DNA of 13,413 nt, from contig CAAFQM010000341.1 in assembly GCA_900765105.1 (NCBI GenBank), forward strand, positions 1-13,413. Reading direction: 5' to 3'. Under the pieces are notes generated by a model. That model was not told where the DNA came from and made no database searches. It worked only from the letters and a program-made list of their open reading frames with translations. This stretch comes from an uncultured Faecalibacterium sp. (GTDB lineage Bacteria > Bacillota > Clostridia > Oscillospirales > Ruminococcaceae). A program made the position numbers and the translations under genes. This document shows, piece by piece, positions 7,291-13,026 of this stretch; position 1 is the stretch's first letter, and each line of letters begins with the position of its first letter.

Positions 7291-7309
7291 ATACGTTGTC
7301 CGGACGTAT
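7291..7309 (+). repeat. Inverted repeat at the rfb transcription start (possible operator)
   Basis: ATACGT (7291-7296) and ACGTAT (7304-7309) are perfect inverted arms around TGTCCGG. The repeat begins 2 bases after the predicted -10 box, a typical operator position. A short leader hairpin is the alternative. Confidence 0.4.
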
Positions 7310-7366
7310 TGCCCGGGCGGCGTACAGCTGCACAACTTTTCAATCTTTTTAAAGGAGTGCACAACT

Positions 7367-8254
7367 ATGAAAGGCATTATTCTCGCCGGCGGCGCCGGCA
7401 CCCGGCTTTACCCGCTGACCATGGTCACCAGCAAGCAGCTGCTGCCGGTCTACGACAAGCCGATGATCTATTATCCTCTGTCCACGCTGATGCTGGCAGG
7501 CATTCAGGATATCCTGATCATCTCCACCCCGACCGATACGCCTCGCTTTGAGGCGCTGCTGGGTGATGGCAGCCAGTACGGCATCCATCTGCAGTATAAA
7601 GTTCAGCCCTCCCCGGACGGTCTGGCACAGGCCTTTATTCTGGGCGAAGAGTTCATTGGCGACGACTGCTGCGCCATGATCCTGGGCGATAATATCTTCT
7701 ACGGCAACGGCTTCTCCAAGATCCTCAAGACCGCCGCTGCCAATGCGGAAAACAAAGGCCGCTGCACCGTGTTCGGCTACTATGTGCAGGACCCGGAGCG
7801 CTTTGGCATCGTGGAGTTCGACAAGGACGGCAAGGTGCTGAGCGTGGAAGAAAAGCCCCAGCATCCCAAGAGCAATTACGCCATCACCGGCCTGTACTTC
7901 TACAACAAGGAAGTCGTCCGGATGGCAAAGCAGGTCAAGCCCTCTGCCCGCGGAGAGCTGGAGATCACCACCCTGAACGATATGTACCTGAAGAAGGATG
8001 AGCTGGATGTGCAGCTGCTGGGCCGCGGCTTTGCATGGCTGGATACCGGCACGATGGACAGCCTTGTGGATGCTGCCGACTTTGTGCGCATGATCGAGAA
8101 GCGTCAGGGCATCAAGATCAGCGCACCGGAGGAGATCGCCTTCAAGTACGGCTGGATCGACCGCGACACCCTGCTGGAAAGCGCCGAGCGCTACGGCAAG
8201 AGTCCCTACGGCCAGCACCTGAAGAACGTGGCCGACGGCAAACTGCGTTACTGA
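7367..8254 (+). CDS. rfbA: Glucose-1-phosphate thymidylyltransferase RfbA/RmlA
   Basis: It couples dTTP and glucose 1-phosphate to dTDP-glucose, the first step of dTDP-L-rhamnose synthesis, in the cytoplasm. The start is ATG 7367, 9 bases after AAAGGAG (7351-7357), giving 295 residues, the normal size for the family. An upstream in-frame extension has no such site and no family match. The nucleotide-binding motif GGAGTRLYPLT (8-18) is followed by SKQLLPVYDKPMIYYPL (22-38), QPSPDGLAQAF (80-90), the catalytic-site stretch ILGDNIFYG (105-113), VEEKP (160-164) and GELEITTLND (196-205). WLDTGTMDSL (224-233) completes the family pattern. It is the first gene of the rhamnose operon, 19 bases before rfbD. 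Confidence 0.97.
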   Translation: MKGIILAGGAGTRLYPLTMVTSKQLLPVYDKPMIYYPLSTLMLAGIQDILIISTPTDTPRFEALLGDGSQYGIHLQYKVQPSPDGLAQAFILGEEFIGDDCCAMILGDNIFYGNGFSKILKTAAANAENKGRCTVFGYYVQDPERFGIVEFDKDGKVLSVEEKPQHPKSNYAITGLYFYNKEVVRMAKQVKPSARGELEITTLNDMYLKKDELDVQLLGRGFAWLDTGTMDSLVDAADFVRMIEKRQGIKISAPEEIAFKYGWIDRDTLLESAERYGKSPYGQHLKNVADGKLRY

Positions 8255-8273
8255 GCATAGGAGAGTCATTGGT

Positions 8274-9191
8274 ATGAAAATCATTGTTACCGGCTGCAAA
8301 GGCCAGCTGGGCACCGAGATCCTCAAGCAGCTGCGGGAAGGCCGCAGCGAGATCGGCCCCATCCCGGAAAAACTGCAGAGCGCCACGGTGATCGCCGTGG
8401 ACCTGTCGGAGCTGGATATCTCCAATTACAAGATGGTGGATGAGTTCATCCGCCGCAACCGCCCGGATGTCATCATCAACTGCGCTGCCTACACCAATGT
8501 GGACGGCTGCGAGGTGAACCATGACGCCGCCTTCAAGGCAAACGCCCTCGGGCCCCGCAATCTGGCGCAGGCCGCCGAAAAGACCGGTGCCCGTCTGGTG
8601 CATGTCTCTACCGACTATGTGTTCTCTGGCCGCGAGAACGGCGGTATTGCGCAGGACGAAGCCACGCAGCCCGGCCCCATCAGCGCCTACGGCTCCACCA
8701 AGCTCATGGGTGAGCACTATGTGGAGCAGTTCTGCCACCGCCACTTCATCGTGCGTACGGCATGGCTGTACAGCTACTACGGCAAGAACTTCGTCAAGAC
8801 CATTGTCAACGCCGGCAAGAAGTTCGGCAAGCTGGAAGTGGTCAACGACCAGTGCGGCAACCCCACCAATGCGGTGGATCTGGCCCACGAGATCCTGCAG
8901 CTGTGCGTGACCCATGAATATGGCCTGTATCACTGCACCGGCGAGGGCATCTGCTCGTGGTACGATTTTGCTTCTGAGATCATCCGCCTGTCCGGTGTGG
9001 ATGCCACTGTGGCCCCCTGCACCAGCGAGGAGTACAAGGCTAAGCACCCGGAAAGCGCCGATCGCCCCAAGTGGAGCGCACTGGACAACCGGATGCTGCG
9101 CTGCACCGTGGGCAACGATGTCCGCGACTGGAAGGATGCACTGGCCTGCTTCTTCGCCCACTGGGACGGCGATAACGGGATGAAAGACTGA
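8274..9191 (+). CDS. rfbD: dTDP-4-dehydrorhamnose reductase RfbD/RmlD
   Basis: This NAD(P)H-dependent reductase makes dTDP-L-rhamnose from dTDP-4-dehydro-L-rhamnose, the last step of the pathway. ATG 8274 has AGGAG (8259-8263) 10 bases upstream. The 305-residue extended-SDR protein shows the Rossmann motif VTGCKGQLG (5-13, a variant of GxxGxxG), INCAAYTNVDGCE (68-80), VSTDYVFSG (111-119) with the catalytic Thr113, and YGSTK (139-143) with the catalytic Tyr and Lys. GNPTNAVDLAHEI (195-207) matches the substrate-side part of RmlD. The length is near the family norm and there is no RmlC cupin domain fused to it. The C-terminal NGMKD overlaps nothing; the next gene starts 22 bases on. Confidence 0.95.
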   Translation: MKIIVTGCKGQLGTEILKQLREGRSEIGPIPEKLQSATVIAVDLSELDISNYKMVDEFIRRNRPDVIINCAAYTNVDGCEVNHDAAFKANALGPRNLAQAAEKTGARLVHVSTDYVFSGRENGGIAQDEATQPGPISAYGSTKLMGEHYVEQFCHRHFIVRTAWLYSYYGKNFVKTIVNAGKKFGKLEVVNDQCGNPTNAVDLAHEILQLCVTHEYGLYHCTGEGICSWYDFASEIIRLSGVDATVAPCTSEEYKAKHPESADRPKWSALDNRMLRCTVGNDVRDWKDALACFFAHWDGDNGMKD

Positions 9192-9213
9192 GAGATCAGT
9201 AAAAAGGAAAGAT

Positions 9214-9630
9214 ATGTTTAACGATTCAGAACGAAAATTGAAAGCATGGGCATCTTTTCAGGGCGTGTTCTTTACCGTCCTTGCGGTCGCTGTGTTTCTG
9301 CTGATTTTTACGTCTGTGGAAGGCGTGGCAGGCATCCTGCTGGGTCTGATCGTGGCATTTATCGTATGGTTCCTTTCCATGATCTCGGTGTGGACTCTGT
9401 ACTCCTTTGCGGATCTTGTGGAATACACCAAAGCGACCCATGAGGAGATCAGCCAGATGAGCGCCGGTCTGGCAGAGTACACCAAAGCAACCAATCAGAC
9501 ACTCAACGCAATGAGCAGCGACCTGTACTTCATCGCAAAGCATTACGGCGAAGAACCGAAAAAAGAAAACGATGAAACAGTGCAGGAAGAAACTGCCGAC
9601 AACGAAATGAACGATCGTGAGGATAACTGA
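9214..9630 (+). CDS. Small two-helix membrane protein with tandem repeat, function unknown
   Basis: I do not recognise a characterised family. The 138-residue product has two hydrophobic helices (about 14-33 and 37-66) joined by a very short turn, then a hydrophilic tail that ends in a Glu/Asp/Asn-rich stretch (112-138). Residues 68-85 and 86-103 are a direct tandem repeat of 18 residues sharing the pattern LxEYTKAT...MS, predicted to be helical and possibly coiled-coil. It sits between rfbD and rfbB, and its stop codon is only 3 bases before the rfbB start, whose ribosome binding site lies inside this gene, so expression is coupled to rhamnose synthesis. It could be a membrane scaffold or a stress-type small membrane protein that happened to join the operon. 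Ribosome binding site AAGGA (9204-9208). Confidence 0.8.
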   Translation: MFNDSERKLKAWASFQGVFFTVLAVAVFLLIFTSVEGVAGILLGLIVAFIVWFLSMISVWTLYSFADLVEYTKATHEEISQMSAGLAEYTKATNQTLNAMSSDLYFIAKHYGEEPKKENDETVQEETADNEMNDREDN

Positions 9631-9633
9631 CCT

Positions 9634-10698
9634 ATGAAAACCTATTTGATCACCGGCTGTGCCGGTTTTATCGGTTCCAACTTTGTGCATTATATGCTCA
9701 AGAAATACCCGGAGATCCTGCTGGTCAACCTGGATAAGCTGACCTACGCAGGCAACCTCGAGAACCTGAAGGACGTGGAGGGCGACCCCCGTCATGTGTT
9801 CGTGCAGGGCGATATCTGCGACAAGGAGCTGGTGGAAAGCCTGTTCCAGAAGTATGATTTCGATTATGTCATCAACTTTGCCGCCGAGAGCCATGTGGAC
9901 CGCTCCATCAAGAACCCCGAGATCTTTGTGCAGAGCAACGTGATGGGCACCGTCAACCTGCTGCAGCGTGCCAAGGAGGCATGGTACGACGCCGATGCCA
10001 AGACTTGGAAGGAAGGCAAGAAGTATCTGCAGGTGTCCACCGATGAGGTGTACGGTGCTCTGGGTGCCGATGGCTATTTCATGGAGACCACCCCGCTGTG
10101 CCCCCACAGCCCCTATTCTTCCTCCAAGGCCAGCGCCGATATGTTCGTCATGGCATTCCACGATACCTACGGCATGCCCGTGAACATCACCCGCTGCTCC
10201 AACAACTACGGCCCCTACCAGTTCCCGGAAAAGCTGATCCCCCTGATGATCAACAACGTCAAGCACCACAAGCAGCTGCCTGTGTACGGCGACGGTATGC
10301 AGATCCGTGACTGGCTGTATGTGGAGGATCACTGCAAGGCCATCGACATGGTGGCCAACGGCGGCAAGATCGGCGAGGTGTACAACGTGGGCGGCCACAA
10401 CGAGCGCCCCAACATCTTCATCGTCAAGACCATTATCAGCCAGCTGCACGACCGTCTGCAGGACGAGGGCATCAGCGAGGACCTCATCAAGCATGTGGCT
10501 GACCGTCTGGGTCACGACCGCCGCTATGGCATCGACCCCACCAAGATCAAGAACGATCTGGGCTGGTACCCCGAGACCCCGTTCGAGAAGGGCATCGTGC
10601 TGACCATCGACTGGTATCTGAACCACGAGGAGTGGATGAACCACGTCACCAGCGGCGATTACCAGAACTACTATCAGGATATGTACAAGAATAAGTAA
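9634..10698 (+). CDS. rfbB: dTDP-glucose 4,6-dehydratase RfbB/RmlB
   Basis: It converts dTDP-glucose to dTDP-4-dehydro-6-deoxyglucose with tightly bound NAD, the second pathway step. The 354-residue protein has the NAD motif GCAGFIG (8-14), GDICDKE (59-65), NFAAESHVDRSI (81-92), the dehydratase triad region VSTDEVYG (134-141) with Thr136, Asp137 and Glu138, and YSSSK (161-165) with the catalytic Tyr and Lys. RCSNNYGPYQFPEKLIP (187-203) and YGDGMQIRDWLYVEDH (218-233) are family hallmarks. TGAGGA (9618-9623) inside the preceding gene serves as ribosome binding site 10 bases before ATG 9634. It is the last gene of the operon, closed by a strong terminator. The gene order A-D-x-B without C is unusual. 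Confidence 0.97.
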   Translation: MKTYLITGCAGFIGSNFVHYMLKKYPEILLVNLDKLTYAGNLENLKDVEGDPRHVFVQGDICDKELVESLFQKYDFDYVINFAAESHVDRSIKNPEIFVQSNVMGTVNLLQRAKEAWYDADAKTWKEGKKYLQVSTDEVYGALGADGYFMETTPLCPHSPYSSSKASADMFVMAFHDTYGMPVNITRCSNNYGPYQFPEKLIPLMINNVKHHKQLPVYGDGMQIRDWLYVEDHCKAIDMVANGGKIGEVYNVGGHNERPNIFIVKTIISQLHDRLQDEGISEDLIKHVADRLGHDRRYGIDPTKIKNDLGWYPETPFEKGIVLTIDWYLNHEEWMNHVTSGDYQNYYQDMYKNK

Positions 10699-10723
10699 CA
10701 GATCGTAAAACACAAACTGCGTA

Positions 10724-10766
10724 AAAAAGCACCTGTCATGGAGATTTTCTGTGACAGGTGCTTTTT
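10724..10766. terminator. Strong bidirectional terminator between rfbB and the kinase gene
   Basis: AAAAAGCACCTGTCA (10724-10738) and TGACAGGTGCTTTTT (10752-10766) are perfect 15-bp arms around a 13-base loop. The A and T tracts on the two sides make it work for rfbB on the plus strand and for the convergent kinase gene on the minus strand. Confidence 0.93.
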
Positions 10767-10777
10767 GTATGGATGAC

Positions 10778-11368
10778 TCAGTTGGGCGTAGTGTCTATCG
10801 CAAAATCTGCTTTGACCTCAACATTGTACTGCGCAAAATATGCTTCCTCCAGCGGGATCCACCGGGCGGCAAAATCCGCGCAGCGTGCGCCCTCCCGCGC
10901 TTGCAGGCGGCGGGTCTGCTCGGCCTTTGTGCAGGTCACGAACACCCGCAGCGTTTCGTATCCGGCCAGCAGAGGGTGATGGCTGTAGCTGCCCTCTAAG
11001 ATCACCAGCGGCTGCGCGGAAAGCTGCTGTACTGGCAGGCAGCGTCCCTCCCGGCAGGAGTATGCCCGGTAGGGCACGGGCTGCCCTTCGTAGGCGGGGC
11101 GCAGAGCTTCGTCCCGCAGGCGGGCAAGATCCATGTTCGCGCAGGGAATCTGCTCCCAGCCGGGTACACGGTCGGCGGGCGGCAGGTAGAAATCATCGGT
11201 ATGCAGGGTGATGCTGGCCGGGAACTGCCCGGCCAGTGCGGCGGCGAGAGTGGTCTTTCCGCTGCCGCAGCGGCCGTCCAGAGCCAGCACCAGCGGTTTT
11301 GTGGGCTGCAGAGCCAGAGCAGCAGTAAGGATGCCGGTCAGCTGTTCCGGCGCAATGTTCTGAGACAT
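10778..11368 (-). CDS. Uridine kinase-like P-loop kinase
   Basis: The 196-residue protein begins at ATG 11368 (minus strand) with AAAGGAG at 11386-11380, 11 bases upstream. It carries a perfect Walker A motif GRCGSGKT (32-39) after strand PLVLALD, then HTDDFYLPP (56-64), the substrate-site motif of the uridine kinase/phosphoribulokinase superfamily. PLVILEGSYSHHP (120-132) supplies the Walker-B-like strand with the Glu-Gly pair typical of these kinases, and RRLQAREG the lid region. Close relatives are annotated as uridine kinases, but the substrate (uridine, cytidine, pantothenate or another small metabolite) cannot be fixed from sequence. It is convergent with the rfb operon and divergent from the DUF3793 gene, with no obvious functional tie to either. 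Confidence 0.85.
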   Translation of the reverse strand: MSQNIAPEQLTGILTAALALQPTKPLVLALDGRCGSGKTTLAAALAGQFPASITLHTDDFYLPPADRVPGWEQIPCANMDLARLRDEALRPAYEGQPVPYRAYSCREGRCLPVQQLSAQPLVILEGSYSHHPLLAGYETLRVFVTCTKAEQTRRLQAREGARCADFAARWIPLEEAYFAQYNVEVKADFAIDTTPN

Positions 11369-11406
11369 GGGAAGAAATGCTCCTTTCAGAGAACGAATCT
11401 GAAGCC

Positions 11407-11415
11407 ATTATACCA
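11407..11415 (-). promoter_or_regulatory. Extended -10 promoter of the kinase gene
   Basis: On the minus strand TGG-TATAAT (11415-11407) is an extended -10 element 21 bases before the ribosome binding site. No convincing -35 box is seen at 16-18 bases. Confidence 0.55.
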
Positions 11416-11488
11416 CGGTTGGCGCCGGAAGGGTAGGAAAAGCTTTGGTGCACCACAAGAGCCTGTCAGATGGTTTGCTATGAATAAC

Positions 11489-11502
11489 TTTTTTCGAAAA
11501 AA
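11489..11502. repeat. T6-CG-A6 palindrome upstream of the DUF3793 promoter
   Basis: Bases 11489-11502 read TTTTTTCGAAAAAA, a perfect 14-bp palindrome ending 3 bases before the -35 box. It may act as an UP-like or bent-DNA element, or as a binding site. It is a weak terminator candidate for neither gene. Confidence 0.45.
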
Positions 11503-11505
11503 GTG

Positions 11506-11534
11506 TTGACACGGGCGGAAGTCTGTGGTAAGAT
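11506..11534 (+). promoter_or_regulatory. Promoter of the DUF3793 gene
   Basis: Consensus TTGACA (11506-11511) and TAAGAT (11529-11534) with a 17-base spacer. The -10 box is framed by the perfect inverted repeat GTCTGT (11521-11526) and ACAGAC (11535-11540). Expected start near 11541, giving a leader of about 168 bases. Confidence 0.8.
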
Positions 11535-11542
11535 ACAGACAC

Positions 11543-11558
11543 GTTAGAAACAACTAAC
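11543..11558 (+). promoter_or_regulatory. Operator-like dyad 1 (GTTAG-N6-CTAAC)
   Basis: GTTAG (11543-11547) and CTAAC (11554-11558) are perfect inverted arms 6 bases apart, lying on the expected transcription start of the DUF3793 gene. The half-sites resemble those of DtxR/IdeR-type metalloregulator boxes (TTAGGTTAG...), but the spacing is different, so the regulator is not identified. Confidence 0.6.
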
Positions 11559-11585
11559 CGCAAGACCGAGCGAAACACGACAAAC

Positions 11586-11685
11586 GCAGGAACACAAAAC
11601 CTGCCGGAGGCCGTTTCTTTTTGGAGAACTGGTTAGAAAAGCCTAACTCATAAAACAGCGCATTCCGGGCATCCTGAAACCGGAA
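11586..11685 (+). other. Structured 5' leader of the DUF3793 gene
   Basis: Two hairpins can form in the leader. GCAGG (11586-11590) pairs with CCTGC (11600-11604) and is followed after a GC-rich patch by TTTCTTTTT (11614-11622). TTCCGG (11663-11668) pairs with CCGGAA (11680-11685) just before the AGGAGG (11695-11700) of the gene. The first could be a weak attenuator. I recognise no known riboswitch. Confidence 0.35.
11632..11647 (+). promoter_or_regulatory. Operator-like dyad 2 (GTTAG-N6-CTAAC)
   Basis: GTTAG (11632-11636) and CTAAC (11643-11647) repeat dyad 1 with the same 6-base spacing, 89 bases further on and inside the leader. Two identical sites could allow a repressor to loop the DNA or to block elongation. 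Confidence 0.55.
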
Positions 11686-11708
11686 CGACAGTACAGGAGG
11701 CAGCCGTC

Positions 11709-12290
11709 ATGGAACGAAACTTTGAAACAGTCATGGTGGAACAGTGCGCGCCTGTGCTGGCCGGGCTGAAGCCGGCAGGGCTGTTCCGCTACGAGACCGG
11801 CGACTGTGCAGACCTTGCCCGCCGGGTGAAAAGCTGGAATGCCCAGTTGAACCCCAAGGGGCTGCAGGTCCGTGTACTGAAAGGCTGTGTGCGCACCCGG
11901 CAGTATCTTGTGTATGTCTACCGGGAAAGCAAACTGGCGGCTGTTCTGGCACAGGAAAGCGTACAGAGCTTTCTCCGGCAGGAGGGCTACCGTCTGCCGG
12001 AAACCGGTGTGCCGGAGGTCGGCAATCTGCTGGTACAGCTTTCCCGGCGGCTGTGCTGCTCGGCGGATTTTCCGCATGAGATCGGCATTTTTCTGGGCTA
12101 TCCGCTCAAGGATGTGGTGGGCTTTATCGAGAACCGCGGGCAGAACTTTACCTGTTGCGGCTGCTGGAAAGCTTACGGCGACCCGGACATTGCCAAGCAG
12201 CATTTTGCCCAGCTGACCAAGTGCACTGCGGTGTATCTGCGGCTGTTCCACAGCGGAACGCCCATTCTCCGCCTTGCCGTGGCAGCCTGA
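11709..12290 (+). CDS. DUF3793 family protein
   Basis: The 193-residue protein matches the DUF3793 family of clostridial proteins, with no biochemical function known to me. ATG 11709 has AGGAGG (11695-11700) 8 bases upstream. Family features are APVLAGLKPAGLF (14-26), YLVYVYRESKL (66-76), the strongly conserved FPHEIGIFLGYPLKD (121-135) followed by VVGFI, and CCGCWKAYGD (149-158). There is no signal peptide or membrane segment, so it is cytoplasmic. Seven cysteines (13, 33, 60, 116, 117 and the CC-x-C cluster at 149-152, plus 172 near the end) make metal or heme handling conceivable but unproven. It lies directly upstream of feoA-feoA-feoB on the same strand and shares GTTAG/CTAAC operator motifs with them, so a role in iron homeostasis is a reasonable inference. 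No clear terminator separates it from feo. Confidence 0.85.
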   Translation: MERNFETVMVEQCAPVLAGLKPAGLFRYETGDCADLARRVKSWNAQLNPKGLQVRVLKGCVRTRQYLVYVYRESKLAAVLAQESVQSFLRQEGYRLPETGVPEVGNLLVQLSRRLCCSADFPHEIGIFLGYPLKDVVGFIENRGQNFTCCGCWKAYGDPDIAKQHFAQLTKCTAVYLRLFHSGTPILRLAVAA

Positions 12291-12338
12291 ACTTTCTTTT
12301 GACATTCTCTTTTCAAATACTCTCTTTTTATCCTGGCA

Positions 12339-12364
12339 CCCGTTTGTGTCCACGCACAGACGGG
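12339..12364 (+). other. Stable hairpin after the DUF3793 gene
   Basis: CCCGTTTGTG (12339-12348) pairs with CACAGACGGG (12355-12364), 10 bp with one T-G pair and a 6-base loop. A T-tract does not follow directly, so it is at best an imperfect terminator or a 3'-end stabiliser. Confidence 0.45.
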
Positions 12365-12380
12365 AAGAAATCCTCCTTTT

Positions 12381-12430
12381 GACACGCGGCCGTGCGGAGC
12401 AGACTGACCACTGCACCGCGCGGCTGTGTC
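12381..12430 (+). other. Long imperfect hairpin between DUF3793 and feo
   Basis: Three stacked stems fold this 50-base stretch: GACAC/GTGTC (12381-12385 with 12426-12430), CCGTGCGG/CCGCGCGG (12390-12397 with 12416-12423) and GCAG/CTGC (12399-12402 with 12411-12414), 17 bp in total around an 8-base loop. No T-run follows on either strand. Confidence 0.45.
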
Positions 12431-12591
12431 GCTTTCAGAGGAAAGACCGGAAACAGGTTTTGATGTTGTGCACAGGAACACACGAAAAAACAGATACAAA
12501 AGTGTTAATATGCATAAACTTTTACTCAAAAATCTGAGTTAGCTATTGTTGATTTGTGATAAATCTGGGAGGGCTATCAGGCATAAAATTT

Positions 12592-12611
12592 GTTTGTTTC
12601 TATAAACTAAC
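12592..12611 (+). promoter_or_regulatory. Upstream operator-like palindrome of feo
   Basis: GTTTG (12592-12596) and CTAAC (12607-12611) frame a 20-base near-palindrome in which 16 of 20 positions are self-complementary. It lies 20 bases before the -35 box and has the same 10-base gap between half-sites as the two downstream pairs. Confidence 0.4.
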
Positions 12612-12631
12612 TTTAAATTATGAAAAAATTA

Positions 12632-12660
12632 TTGACAAGACAGGTTAGTAAGTATAAACT
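12632..12660 (+). promoter_or_regulatory. Promoter of the feo operon
   Basis: TTGACA (12632-12637) and TAAACT (12655-12660) with a 17-base spacer; TATAAA (12653-12658) at 15 bases is an alternative -10. The expected start near 12667 is the exact centre of the 48-bp dyad. Confidence 0.6.
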
Positions 12661-12690
12661 ATCCATGCTGATAGTTGCGGCTGACTAACC
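12643..12690 (+). promoter_or_regulatory. 48-bp symmetric double dyad over the feo start (probable operator)
   Basis: Four 7-base half-sites are arranged with exact mirror symmetry: GGTTAGT (12643-12649), 7 bases, AACTATC (12657-12663), 6 bases, GATAGTT (12670-12676), 7 bases, ACTAACC (12684-12690). The outer arms are perfect complements, and so are the inner arms. The site covers the spacer, the -10 box and the start of the feo promoter, as expected for a repressor. The half-sites match those before the DUF3793 gene. The binding protein is unknown; a ferrous-iron-responsive repressor would fit the context. Confidence 0.6.
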
Positions 12691-12730
12691 GCCGCACATC
12701 TCCGATTCAAAGAGAAGGGAAGCGGAATCT

Positions 12731-12946
12731 ATGATGCCACTGACAATGGCAAAGGCAGGCGAGACTGTCACCATCAAAAAGATCACCGGCAAGGACGAAG
12801 TCCGGCTGCATCTGGCAGAGCTGGGGTTCGTGGTGGACAGCGAGGTGACTGTGGTCAACGAGATCGCGGGCAATCTGATCATTCAGGTCAAGGAGAGCCG
12901 CATTGCGCTGGATAAGACCATGGCGAACCGCATTATGATCGGCTGA
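12731..12946 (+). CDS. feoA: FeoA domain protein (first copy)
   Basis: This 71-residue protein is a single FeoA (SH3-like) domain. It shows MAKAGETVTIKKITGKDEV (6-24), LHLAELGFVVDSEVTVV (26-42), the typical turn in which LGF is followed by a strand, and the closing IALDKTMANRIMIG (58-71). FeoA is a small cytoplasmic partner of the ferrous iron transporter FeoB and is needed for its activity in several bacteria. AAGGGA (12714-12720 area) lies about 11 bases before ATG 12731; ATG 12734 is a possible alternative. It is the first gene of feoA-feoA-feoB. Confidence 0.92.
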   Translation: MMPLTMAKAGETVTIKKITGKDEVRLHLAELGFVVDSEVTVVNEIAGNLIIQVKESRIALDKTMANRIMIG

Positions 12947-12965
12947 ACAGCGCCGGAACGCTGTT
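12946..12965 (+). other. Hairpin between the two feoA genes
   Basis: AACAGCG (12946-12952) and CGCTGTT (12959-12965) are perfect 7-bp arms around CCGGAA, starting at the last base of the first feoA stop codon. Only TT-A follows, so it is a weak terminator or a processing/stability element that could tune the ratio of the feo proteins. Confidence 0.5.
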
Positions 12966-13026
12966 TACGGGACACTCCGAAACTGGAAGAGTCTCCATAA
13001 AGACAAGCAGAGGAGGATGGTTAACA

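Larger units (their letters stand above)
12291..12730 (+). other. 440-base intergenic region before the feo operon
   Basis: No convincing gene lies here. The first part (to about 12440) is GC-rich and holds two hairpins (12339-12364 and 12381-12430). The second part (about 12460-12660) turns strongly AT-rich and ends in the feo promoter and its nested operators. GATTT/AAATC arms (12551-12565) form a further small dyad. No tRNA or known riboswitch is recognised. Confidence 0.6.

Noticed and set aside
7238..7366. Upstream extension of rfbA
   Set aside because: It is in frame but runs through the promoter and operator region, and the strong AAAGGAG site and family N-terminus fix the start at 7367.
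9226..10713. 495-codon open frame on the minus strand opposite rfbB
   Set aside because: It mirrors rfbB codon by codon, has no family features or ribosome binding site, and arises from the GC-biased codon use of the real gene.
11586..11622. Riboswitch in the DUF3793 leader
   Set aside because: The hairpins are short and match no riboswitch core that I recognise; kept only as a structured leader.
12274..12537. 87-codon frame overlapping the end of the DUF3793 gene
   Set aside because: It crosses two hairpins, has no ribosome binding site and a composition unlike its neighbours.
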